Below, piece by piece: positions 1 through 7,045 of a stretch of DNA of 64,000 nt. A program made the translations under genes and the position numbers. The notes under the pieces were generated by a model that did no database searches, was not told the origin of the DNA, and saw nothing but the letters and a program-made list of their open reading frames with translations. The stretch is from UBA4615 sp044371545 (GTDB taxonomy: Bacteria > Pseudomonadota > Gammaproteobacteria > Burkholderiales > Burkholderiaceae_E), in assembly GCA_044371545.1 (NCBI GenBank), contig JBILTM010000001.1:40130-104129 (forward strand), read 5' to 3'. Position 1 is the first letter of the stretch, and each line of letters starts with the position of its first letter.

Positions 1-1557
1 AACATCGCCCCGAACCGCGACCTGACCTTCTTCACGAACCTCAACGCGCGCCGCGGCCTGCAGCTCGCCGGCATCGCGCGCTACCTCGAGCCGACGACCA
101 TCGGCACGACGCGCTTCGAGTACAACCCGGCCGACCAGGAGGCCAACCGGTCGCGCTGGCTGTTCGACAGCGTCCACACCTCGACGAACATCGGCGGCTG
201 GCAGGCGGGCTGGATCCTGCGCGGCGTCTCCGACGACCGCTACTTCATCGACTACGCGCGCAGCATCGCGCAGAGCGCCGAGCGCAGCCTGCCGCGCGAC
301 GCGTTCGTCTTCCGCGCGTTCGGCGACTGGACTGTGCGCGCCCGCGTGCTGCAGTACCAGAACATCCTGGAGGCGAGGGCGGCGCCGCCCTACAACCGCC
401 TGCCGCAGCTGACCGTCACGAACAACCAGCGCGACCTGCGCGGCTTCGACTTCGGCCTGATCGCGGATGCGACGGAGTTCAGCCGCGACCTGCCGGGCTC
501 CGCGCAGGGCGGCCGGATGATCGTCAACCCGTCGATCGCCTATCCGTTCGGCGGGCCGTCGTGGTTCGTGACCCCGAAGGCCTCGCTGCACGCGACCTCG
601 TACCGGCTCGGCGCCAACCCCTCCGGGCCGCTCGACATCGACCGTGCGGTGCCCACCTTCTCGCTCGACTCGGGGCTGGTGTTCGAGCGCTCGACCACGC
701 TCGGCGGACGCGACGTCGTGCAGACGCTCGAGCCTCGGCTGCTCTACGTGTACACGCCGTACCGCGACCAGAGCTCGATCCCGGTGTTCGACTCCGCGGT
801 CGCGAACCTCAGCTTCGCGACGCTGTTCGCCGAGCAGCTCTTCGTCGGCGGCGACCGGATCGCCGACGCGAACCAGCTGACCGCGGGCGCGGTCTCGCGC
901 TTCATCGACCCGTCGACCGGCGTCGAGTCGCTGCGCCTCGGCGTCGCGCAGCGCGCCTACTTCACCGAGCAGCGCGTGACCATCCCCGGCGTGCCGTCGC
1001 GCAACGACTCGCGTTCGGACGTGCTGTTCGTCGCCTCGGGCAACCTCGGCGGCGGCCACACGCTCGACGCCGGCGTGCAGGTCTCGGTCGCCGACGGCTC
1101 GGTGCCGCGCTTCGGCGTCTCGTGGCGCTGGTGGCCCGCGGCCGACCGGATCCTGAACGTCGCGCTGCGCTACCAGGAGCTCGACTACGCGCAGATCGAC
1201 ACCTCGTGGCGCTGGCCGGTGTCGCGCCGCTGGGCCGCGCTCGGCCGCGTCAACTACTCGGTGCTGCGCGAGCAGCTCAGCCCGGTCACCGGCACGGTCC
1301 AGGAGGTCAAGCCGCAGCTGCTCGAGGGCGTCTTCGGCCTCGAGTACCACGCCGACTGCTGGACCACCCGCTTCGTCGCGCAGCGCTACGTGACCGCGAC
1401 CGCGCAGCGCACCAGCGCGTTCTTCGTGCAGCTCGAGCTCAACGGGCTCGCCCGGATCGGCGTCGACCCGTTCGATATACTGACGCGCAACATCCCGGGC
1501 TACCGGGCCCCCTCGCAGCGCCCGGTCACGCCGTCGCGCTTCTACGGATACGAATGA
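1..1557 (+). CDS. lptD: LPS-assembly protein LptD, C-terminal part (5' end outside window)
   Basis: This is the outer-membrane barrel that inserts lipopolysaccharide into the outer leaflet together with LptE. An open frame runs from the first base, giving 518 residues of barrel-type sequence with alternating aromatic and polar strands, so the N-terminal jellyroll and signal peptide lie to the left of the window. E. coli LptD has two adjacent C-terminal cysteines; here only one is seen, in the motif ADCW (codon at 1357-1359). The gene ends in a four-base overlap with surA (ATG at 1554 inside the stop region), so the two are probably translationally coupled. The lptD-surA-rsmA order supports the call. 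Confidence 0.93.
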   Translation, partial: NIAPNRDLTFFTNLNARRGLQLAGIARYLEPTTIGTTRFEYNPADQEANRSRWLFDSVHTSTNIGGWQAGWILRGVSDDRYFIDYARSIAQSAERSLPRDAFVFRAFGDWTVRARVLQYQNILEARAAPPYNRLPQLTVTNNQRDLRGFDFGLIADATEFSRDLPGSAQGGRMIVNPSIAYPFGGPSWFVTPKASLHATSYRLGANPSGPLDIDRAVPTFSLDSGLVFERSTTLGGRDVVQTLEPRLLYVYTPYRDQSSIPVFDSAVANLSFATLFAEQLFVGGDRIADANQLTAGAVSRFIDPSTGVESLRLGVAQRAYFTEQRVTIPGVPSRNDSRSDVLFVASGNLGGGHTLDAGVQVSVADGSVPRFGVSWRWWPAADRILNVALRYQELDYAQIDTSWRWPVSRRWAALGRVNYSVLREQLSPVTGTVQEVKPQLLEGVFGLEYHADCWTTRFVAQRYVTATAQRTSAFFVQLELNGLARIGVDPFDILTRNIPGYRAPSQRPVTPSRFYGYE

Positions 1558-2996
1558 ACACTCGCCGCCCGCTCCCGTGGACGCTCGCGCTGCTGACGCT
1601 GCTGCTCGCGGCCGTGCCGCCTGCGTCCGCCCAGCTCCGCGTGCCGCAGGGGGGACTGCCGGGGCAGGCCGCGCCGGCCGGCATGCCCGGGTTCTCGACG
1701 CCGGGCGGGTTCGTCGCGCCGGCCGCCGCGCCGCCCGTGGCCGTCGCCGCGCGGCGCGACGAGCCGCAGCTCGTCGACCGGGTCGTGGCGGTCGTCAACA
1801 CCGACGCGATCACCGAGCGCGAGCTGCAGTCGCGCACCCGCGCGATCGAGCGGCGCCTGCGCGGCCAGAACGTCGCGCTGCCGCCGCCGGCCGAGCTGCA
1901 GCGCCAGGTGCTCGAGCGGATGATCACCGAGCGGGCCGCGCTGCAGGCCGCCCGAGACGCCGGCATCCGGATCGACGACGCGGCGATCGACCGCGCGATC
2001 GGCCGCATCGCGCAGGAACAGAAGCTGAGCGTGCCGCAGCTGCGCCAGCGCATCGAGGGCGACGGCATGGGCTTCTCGATGTTCCGCGCCGAGCTCGCGG
2101 GGGACATGGCGATCAACCGGATGCGCGAGCGCGAGATCGAATCGCGGGTGCAGGTCTCCGAGGCCGAGATCGACACATACCTCGCCGAGCAGGCGGGTGG
2201 GCCGGTCGAGATGAACCTCGCGCAGATCCTGGTCGGCGTGCCCGACGGCGCATCGCCCGAGGTCGTCGAGCGCGCGCGCCGTCGTGCCGAGTCGATCGCC
2301 GGCGAGGCCCGCGCCGGCGCCGACCTCGCGCGCCTCGTTCAGGCCGCGGCGAGCGGCCCCGACCCGGTCAGCGGCGGCGTGCTCGGCATGCGTCCGCCCG
2401 ACCGGCTGCCGCCGGTGTTCGTCCAGGCGGTGGAGTCGCTCAATCCGGGCGAGATCGCGCCGGTGGTGCGCACGCCGGCCGGCTTTCACGTGGTCAAGCT
2501 GCTCGAGCGGCGCGAAGGCGGCGCGATCGCGGCGCTCGCCGCGACGCCGGTGCGCCAGACCAAGGCCCGCCACATCCTCGTGCGCGTCAACGAGCTGAAC
2601 CCGGAGGCCGAGGTCGTGCGCCGGCTGACCGAGATCCGCGAGCGCATCGAGGCGGGCACCGTGACCTTCGAGGAGATGGCGCGGCAGTACTCGGGCGACG
2701 GCAGCGCCTCGCAGGGCGGCGACCTCGGCTGGATCTATCCGGGCGACACCGTGCCCGAGTTCGAGCGCGCGATGGATGCGCTGCCGCCCGGCCGGATCGC
2801 CGGTCCGGTGCAGACGCCGTTCGGCTACCACCTGATCCGGGTCGACGAGCGCCGCACCGACGGCGCGTCGCGCGAGCGGGTGCGTGCCGCGGCGCGCAAC
2901 GCGATCTGCGAGCGCAAGGCCGCCGAGGCGTACCAGGAGTGGATCCTGCAGGTCCGCGACCGCGCCTACGTCGACGTCCGCCTCGACGACCGTTGA
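1554..2996 (+). CDS. surA: Periplasmic chaperone and peptidyl-prolyl isomerase SurA
   Basis: SurA escorts unfolded outer-membrane proteins, including LptD, across the periplasm. The 480-residue product has a signal peptide (about residues 1-26, ending PPASA before Q), a Pro/Gly-rich spacer, a SurA N-terminal helical domain (about 65-190) and two parvulin (PpiC) domains at about 216-325 and 335-440. The second contains KARHILV and the GGDLGW loop typical of active parvulins. The start is the ATG that overlaps the lptD stop; longer upstream frames are lptD shadow. An extra Pro/Gly/Ala-rich stretch follows the signal peptide. Confidence 0.95.
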   Translation: MNTRRPLPWTLALLTLLLAAVPPASAQLRVPQGGLPGQAAPAGMPGFSTPGGFVAPAAAPPVAVAARRDEPQLVDRVVAVVNTDAITERELQSRTRAIERRLRGQNVALPPPAELQRQVLERMITERAALQAARDAGIRIDDAAIDRAIGRIAQEQKLSVPQLRQRIEGDGMGFSMFRAELAGDMAINRMREREIESRVQVSEAEIDTYLAEQAGGPVEMNLAQILVGVPDGASPEVVERARRRAESIAGEARAGADLARLVQAAASGPDPVSGGVLGMRPPDRLPPVFVQAVESLNPGEIAPVVRTPAGFHVVKLLERREGGAIAALAATPVRQTKARHILVRVNELNPEAEVVRRLTEIRERIEAGTVTFEEMARQYSGDGSASQGGDLGWIYPGDTVPEFERAMDALPPGRIAGPVQTPFGYHLIRVDERRTDGASRERVRAAARNAICERKAAEAYQEWILQVRDRAYVDVRLDDR

Positions 2997-3003
2997 ACGC
3001 CCG

Positions 3004-3825
3004 TTGAAGCCGCACGCGCCGCGCAAGCGCTTCGGGCAGCACTTCCTCGTCGACGCCTCGGTGCTCGCGCGGATCGCCGACGCGGTCGCGCCGCGGGACG
3101 GCGATCGCCTCGTCGAGATCGGACCCGGCCTCGGCGCGCTGACCGCCGTGCTGCTCGATCGGGTCGCGACGCTCGAGGCGGTCGAGATCGACCGCGACCT
3201 GGTCGCGCGGCTGCGCCGGCGCTGGCCCGAGCCGCGGCTCGTCGTGCACGAGGCGGACGCGCTCGCATTCGACTTCGGCGCGCTCGCCGCGGGCGGGCGG
3301 CTGCGGCTGGTCGGCAACCTGCCGTACAACATCTCGAGCCCGCTGCTGATCGGCCTGCTCGCGCATCGCGGGTCGATCGTCGACGCGCACTTCATGCTGC
3401 AGAAGGAGGTGGTCGACCGGATCGTCGCGCCGCACGGCGGGGCCGACTACGGACGCCTCGGGGTGATGATGCAGGCGTTCCATCGCGTCGAGCGGCTGTT
3501 CGACGTGCCGCCGCAGGCGTTCGACCCGCCGCCGCGCGTCGACTCCTCGGTGATGCGGATGCGCCCGCGCGCCGAGCCGCTGGTGCGCGATGCAGCCACG
3601 CTCGAGGGGCTGCTCGCGGTCGCGTTCAACCAGCGGCGCAAGATGCTGCGGGGCACGCTGCTGCCCTGGCTGCGCACGCAGGGCCTCGATCCGTCGGAGC
3701 CGGCCTTCGCGCTCGAGCCCACCGCCCGCCCGGAGGAGATCCCGGTCGAGGGGTGGGCCCGGCTCGCCGACGCGCTGCTCGACGCACGCGCCGCGCGCCC
3801 TCAGCCGCCCGACGGCGAACCGTAG
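3004..3825 (+). CDS. rsmA: 16S rRNA (adenine(1518)-N6/adenine(1519)-N6)-dimethyltransferase RsmA (KsgA)
   Basis: RsmA dimethylates two adjacent adenines in helix 45 of 16S rRNA late in 30S assembly. The 273-residue product begins KPHAPRKRFGQHFLVD, the standard start of the family, has the SAM-binding EIGPGLGALT at about residue 38 and the catalytic NLPYNISSP at about 104. I chose the TTG at 3004, seven bases after the surA stop, because it places the RKRFGQHFL motif at the usual distance from the N terminus; there is no ATG nearby. In many Burkholderiales pdxA lies between surA and rsmA; it is absent here. The 3' end overlaps the convergent glycine-zipper gene by 25 bases. Confidence 0.93.
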   Translation: MKPHAPRKRFGQHFLVDASVLARIADAVAPRDGDRLVEIGPGLGALTAVLLDRVATLEAVEIDRDLVARLRRRWPEPRLVVHEADALAFDFGALAAGGRLRLVGNLPYNISSPLLIGLLAHRGSIVDAHFMLQKEVVDRIVAPHGGADYGRLGVMMQAFHRVERLFDVPPQAFDPPPRVDSSVMRMRPRAEPLVRDAATLEGLLAVAFNQRRKMLRGTLLPWLRTQGLDPSEPAFALEPTARPEEIPVEGWARLADALLDARAARPQPPDGEP

Positions 3826-4325
3826 CGCACCTGCCGGGTCGCGGGCGCCGCGGCCTCGGCGTCGACGAGGCGACCGTCCATCACGCGCACGCGCTCACCG
3901 GGGTGCATCGGCCACGCGGCCTCGCGCACGAAGGTGCGCGTGCTGCCGTCGTCGAGCCGCACGACGGCCTCGTGGCGGACCTCGCCGCGCACCCGCTGCT
4001 CGACCTGGTGGCCGAGCAGGCCGCCGCCGACCGCGCCGAGGCCGTTCGCGTCGCCGCCGGTGCGCACCGTGCGGACCGACTCGACGGTCGCCCACGAGCG
4101 CGGGTCTTCGGCCTGCGCGACCGGGCGCGGCGCTTCGATCCACGGCGGGGTGGCGGGCTGCGGCGCGAGCGCGACCGGTTGCGCGGCCGGGCGGCCGATC
4201 AGGCCGGTCATCGACGCGACGCCGGTCGCGGACAGCACGATCACCGACACCGCGGCGGCGGCGAACAGCGGGTGCTGCGCGGTGCGGCGGGCGGGGATCG
4301 CGGGCAGGATCGTCGGGGTGCTCAT
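3801..4325 (-). CDS. Glycine-zipper (2TM-type) membrane protein
   Basis: This 174-residue protein of unknown role has an N-terminal hydrophobic anchor (about 19-40), a Pro/Ala-rich spacer and a glycine-zipper segment (GLGAVGGGLLGHQV, about 95-108), followed by a conserved-looking hydrophilic tail. The layout matches the Rick_17kDa/glycine-zipper 2TM proteins of the betaproteobacterial cell envelope (SlyB-like), but there is no lipobox, so it is probably anchored in the inner membrane by its N terminus. The ATG at 4325 was preferred over an upstream start that would add 11 unlikely residues. It lies 126 bases downstream of gloA. Confidence 0.7.
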   Translation of the reverse strand: MSTPTILPAIPARRTAQHPLFAAAAVSVIVLSATGVASMTGLIGRPAAQPVALAPQPATPPWIEAPRPVAQAEDPRSWATVESVRTVRTGGDANGLGAVGGGLLGHQVEQRVRGEVRHEAVVRLDDGSTRTFVREAAWPMHPGERVRVMDGRLVDAEAAAPATRQVRYGSPSGG

Positions 4326-4451
4326 GCGGAAGGCCCCAGGTTCGGGCGACATCGCCACGTACCCCTTCCAACGAGCCGCGCCGGGCGGGCGCGCATCGCG
4401 GGCGCGTAACGCGCCGCAACCGGTGTACCGGCGCGGGCCCCGCGACCCCCT

Positions 4452-4832
4452 TCAGCGCTGGATCAGCTCGATCTTGTAGCCGTCCGGGTCCTGCACGAAC
4501 GCGATCACCGTCGAGCCGCCCTTCACCGGGCCGGCCTCGCGGGTGACCGTGCCGCCGGCCGCCTTGATCCGCGCGCACGCGGCGGCGGCGTCCTCGACCT
4601 GCAGCGCGATGTGGCCGTAGGCCGAGCCGAGTTCGTACTTCTCGACCCCGTAGTTGTAGGTCAGCTCGATCTCGGCCTGCTCCGGGTTCGACGCGTAGCC
4701 GACGAAGGCCAGCGAATACTTCTGGTCGGGGCGGTCGGTCGTGCGCAGCAGGGTCATGCCCAGCACGCGGGTGTAGAAGTCGATCGAGCGCTGCAGGTCG
4801 CCGACCCTCAGCATGGTGTGCAGGATGCGCAT
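4452..4832 (-). CDS. gloA: Lactoylglutathione lyase (glyoxalase I)
   Basis: Glyoxalase I converts the methylglyoxal-glutathione hemithioacetal to S-lactoylglutathione in the cytoplasm. The 126-residue protein is a vicinal-oxygen-chelate fold of normal length. Metal ligands fall at H5, E56, H74 and E122, the same numbering as the Ni/Co-dependent E. coli enzyme, which argues for the Ni class rather than the longer Zn class. It lies 10 bases downstream of the YgjP-type gene at the end of the long minus-strand run. Confidence 0.95.
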   Translation of the reverse strand: MRILHTMLRVGDLQRSIDFYTRVLGMTLLRTTDRPDQKYSLAFVGYASNPEQAEIELTYNYGVEKYELGSAYGHIALQVEDAAAACARIKAAGGTVTREAGPVKGGSTVIAFVQDPDGYKIELIQR

Positions 4833-4842
4833 CTCGGTTGTC

Positions 4843-5751
4843 TCAGCTGAGGGTGAGGTCGTCGGGGAAGTCCTTGAGCTGGCGGCGCGCCGCCTCGAAC
4901 CCGGGCAGGATCGCCTGCACCGTGGCCCAGAAGCGCGGGCCGTGGTTCATCTCCTCAAGGTGTGCGAGCTCGTGGGCGATCACGTAGTCGACGATCTCGA
5001 GCGGAAAGTGCACCAGTCGCCAGTTCAGGCGGATCGAGCCGTCGGGCGCGCAGCTGCCCCAGCGCGTGCGCGCAGACGACAGCCGCCAGCGCGTCGGGCC
5101 TCGGCCGAGCCGCTCGACGTAGATCGGCAGGCGCCGCTCGAACAGCGCGCGGGCCTCGCGCTGCAACCACGCCTGCACCGCGTCGCGCAGCTGCTCGGTG
5201 CCGGCGCCGGGCGGCAGCGCGACGCGCAGCGTGTCACCGTCGAGCGAGACCGAGGCCGCGCCGGCGTGCAGCCGCATCGTCAGCTCGCGGCCGACGAACG
5301 CGACGCGTCCGCCATCCTCCCAGCGCACGGTGAGCCGCTCGCGCCGCTCCGCGTGGTCGCGCCACTCGACGAGCTTGCGCAGGATCCAGCCCTGCTTGTC
5401 GGCGATCGCCGCGTCGATCTCGGAGACGGTGACCCAGCGCGGCGCAGTCACGCGCAGCCCGGTGTCGTCGACGAAGAAGCCGATCGTGCGCCGGCGCGAG
5501 CGGCGCAGCTCGTACTCGACCGCGTGCGGGCCGAGCTTCGCGACGCGGCGGCCGCGACCGGGCGGCGTCGTGCGCGGCTCGACGGGCGGCAGGGTGCGTG
5601 CCACAGGGCCGCGCGGCGGCGGCGCCTCGGGGCGCGGCGGCCGTGCGACCGGCGCGCGCGGCGGCAACGCCGGCGGCGCCTCGAAGAGCGGCAGGGTCAG
5701 CTGCAGCGCGGCATCGCCGGCCGCGCGGACGAGTTCACGAAGTCGCTTCAT
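4843..5751 (-). CDS. YgjP/DUF45-type M48-like metallopeptidase with Pro-rich N-terminal extension
   Basis: This is a predicted zinc-dependent peptidase of the YgjP (DUF45, WLM-like) family. The 302-residue protein carries HELAH at 260-264 and a third histidine (MNH) at 270, in the C-terminal domain where the family keeps its zinc site. The substrate is unknown. An N-terminal stretch of about 50 residues (roughly 20-70) is Pro/Arg-rich and looks disordered; it makes the protein longer than the usual family members of about 230-250 residues. It overlaps the end of plsC by 17 bases and precedes gloA by 10, so it is part of the operon. Confidence 0.85.
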   Translation of the reverse strand: MKRLRELVRAAGDAALQLTLPLFEAPPALPPRAPVARPPRPEAPPPRGPVARTLPPVEPRTTPPGRGRRVAKLGPHAVEYELRRSRRRTIGFFVDDTGLRVTAPRWVTVSEIDAAIADKQGWILRKLVEWRDHAERRERLTVRWEDGGRVAFVGRELTMRLHAGAASVSLDGDTLRVALPPGAGTEQLRDAVQAWLQREARALFERRLPIYVERLGRGPTRWRLSSARTRWGSCAPDGSIRLNWRLVHFPLEIVDYVIAHELAHLEEMNHGPRFWATVQAILPGFEAARRQLKDFPDDLTLS

Positions 5752-6493
5752 GCAGCACGGGTTCGGGGGTGGAGCGGTAGGCGTGCGGGCTGATCCGGCG
5801 CATCTCCGCCTCGATCCAGCGCTCGACCTCCGCGTTGACCTCGTCGGGCTCGCGGCCGACGGTCGGGATCGGCGGGCCGATCGAGACCGTCACCAGGCCC
5901 GGCGTCTTGACGAAGCGCTTCTTCGCCCATCGCTCGCCCGCGTTGACCGCGATCGGCACCACCGGCGCCGAGGTGCGGATCGCGAGCCGCGCGCCGCCGC
6001 TCTTGTACTTGCCCTGCGAGCCCACCGGCGTGCGCGTGCCCTCGGGGAACATGATGATCCAGCGGCCCTGCTCGAGGCTGCGCAGGCCCTGCCGCACCAC
6101 CGACTCGAACGCATCGCGGCCGCGGCGGCGGTCGATGTGGATCATCTGCAGCAGGCCGATGCCCCAGCCGAAGAACGGGATCCACAGCAGCTCGCGCTTG
6201 AACACATAGCACAGCTCGCGCGGCATGTAGGTGGGGTAGAAGAACGTCTCCCAGGTCGACTGGTGCTTCGAGAGCAGCACCGCGGGGCCGTCGGGCAGGT
6301 GCTCGCGGCCCTTGACCTGCCAGCGGATGCCGCAGAGCACGCGGGCCGCCCAGATCACCATGCGCGGCCAGCCCATCGTGAAGCGGTAGCGCACGCGCAG
6401 CGGGAACGGTGCGAGCGCGAGGCACACCAGCGCCCACGGCACGACCGTGACGAACTGGAACAGCAGGAAGAGCGCGCTGCGCACCGTGTGCAT
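5735..6493 (-). CDS. plsC: 1-acyl-sn-glycerol-3-phosphate acyltransferase
   Basis: PlsC adds the second acyl chain to lysophosphatidic acid to make phosphatidic acid at the inner membrane. The 252-residue protein has an N-terminal membrane segment (about 7-32), the acyltransferase motif HQSTWE at 77-82 (an HX4E variant of HX4D), and FPEGTRT at about 149-155. The order glyS-gmhB-plsC is common in betaproteobacteria. It starts seven bases after the gmhB-like gene and overlaps the following metallopeptidase gene. Confidence 0.92.
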   Translation of the reverse strand: MHTVRSALFLLFQFVTVVPWALVCLALAPFPLRVRYRFTMGWPRMVIWAARVLCGIRWQVKGREHLPDGPAVLLSKHQSTWETFFYPTYMPRELCYVFKRELLWIPFFGWGIGLLQMIHIDRRRGRDAFESVVRQGLRSLEQGRWIIMFPEGTRTPVGSQGKYKSGGARLAIRTSAPVVPIAVNAGERWAKKRFVKTPGLVTVSIGPPIPTVGREPDEVNAEVERWIEAEMRRISPHAYRSTPEPVLHEATS

Positions 6494-6500
6494 CGTGGCC

Positions 6501-7028
6501 TCAGGGCGCGAGCTCGGCGGCGATCGCCGAGAGGTCGACGCGCACCACGGTGCCCGGCGGCAGCGTCGCCGAGCAGAAGGTGTCGCGGCCGTGGCCGCTC
6601 AGCACGAGCATCGGCCGGCAGCCCGCGGCGTGCGCGGCGTCGAGGTCGGCCGCGCGGTCGGCGACCACGACGGTCGACTCGGGTGCGACCTGCATCCGCG
6701 ACAGCGTCTCCTCGATCGAGGCGGCCGCCTCGGCGGTGCGCGCGGGCGCGTCGGGGGCGGGCACGAAGAGCACCGCGTCGACGCGACCGCCGGCGAGGTC
6801 GATCTCGTCGATCAGGCGCGCATGCATCGACACCAGCCCGGACATGTCGGAGGCGCCCCGCGCGAGCGGGCCGCGGTCGGCCATCATCGCGACGCGCCAG
6901 CCGCCGTGCACGAGACGTGCGATCGCGGCCGCGCTGCCGGGCATGCAGCGCCAGTCCTCCGCGCGCGCGGCACGGCCGTCGGGGTCGCGGGAGACCACGC
7001 CGTCGCGGTCGACGATGAGCAGCTTCAC
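6501..7028 (-). CDS. gmhB: GmhB-like HAD-family protein, probably catalytically impaired
   Basis: By position (glyS-gmhB-plsC) and overall sequence this is the homologue of D-glycero-beta-D-manno-heptose-1,7-bisphosphate 7-phosphatase, which acts in LPS heptose synthesis. The 175-residue frame is intact and keeps motif I (VDRDG, D7 and D9) and the DRAADLDAAHAAGC region. It has lost the TNQSG motif II (ADRGP instead, no Thr), the zinc-binding CPH...CxC loop, and the CRKPxPGM motif with its lysine (ARTAEAAAS instead). I infer a pseudoenzyme or an enzyme of changed chemistry. GTG at 7028 gives the normal start (VKLLIVDRDG); a GTG at 7049 overlapping the glyS stop is the alternative. Confidence 0.75.
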   Translation of the reverse strand: MKLLIVDRDGVVSRDPDGRAARAEDWRCMPGSAAAIARLVHGGWRVAMMADRGPLARGASDMSGLVSMHARLIDEIDLAGGRVDAVLFVPAPDAPARTAEAAASIEETLSRMQVAPESTVVVADRAADLDAAHAAGCRPMLVLSGHGRDTFCSATLPPGTVVRVDLSAIAAELAP

Positions 7029-7045
7029 GTCGCGCAGTGTAGCGG

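Noticed and set aside
561..1553. Long in-frame extension upstream of surA, and many other ORFs of 100-1000 codons antisense or out of frame to the genes listed
   Set aside because: In DNA this GC-rich, stop codons are rare in all frames. These frames lack recognisable domains, are rich in Arg, Ala and Pro, and lie over well-identified genes.
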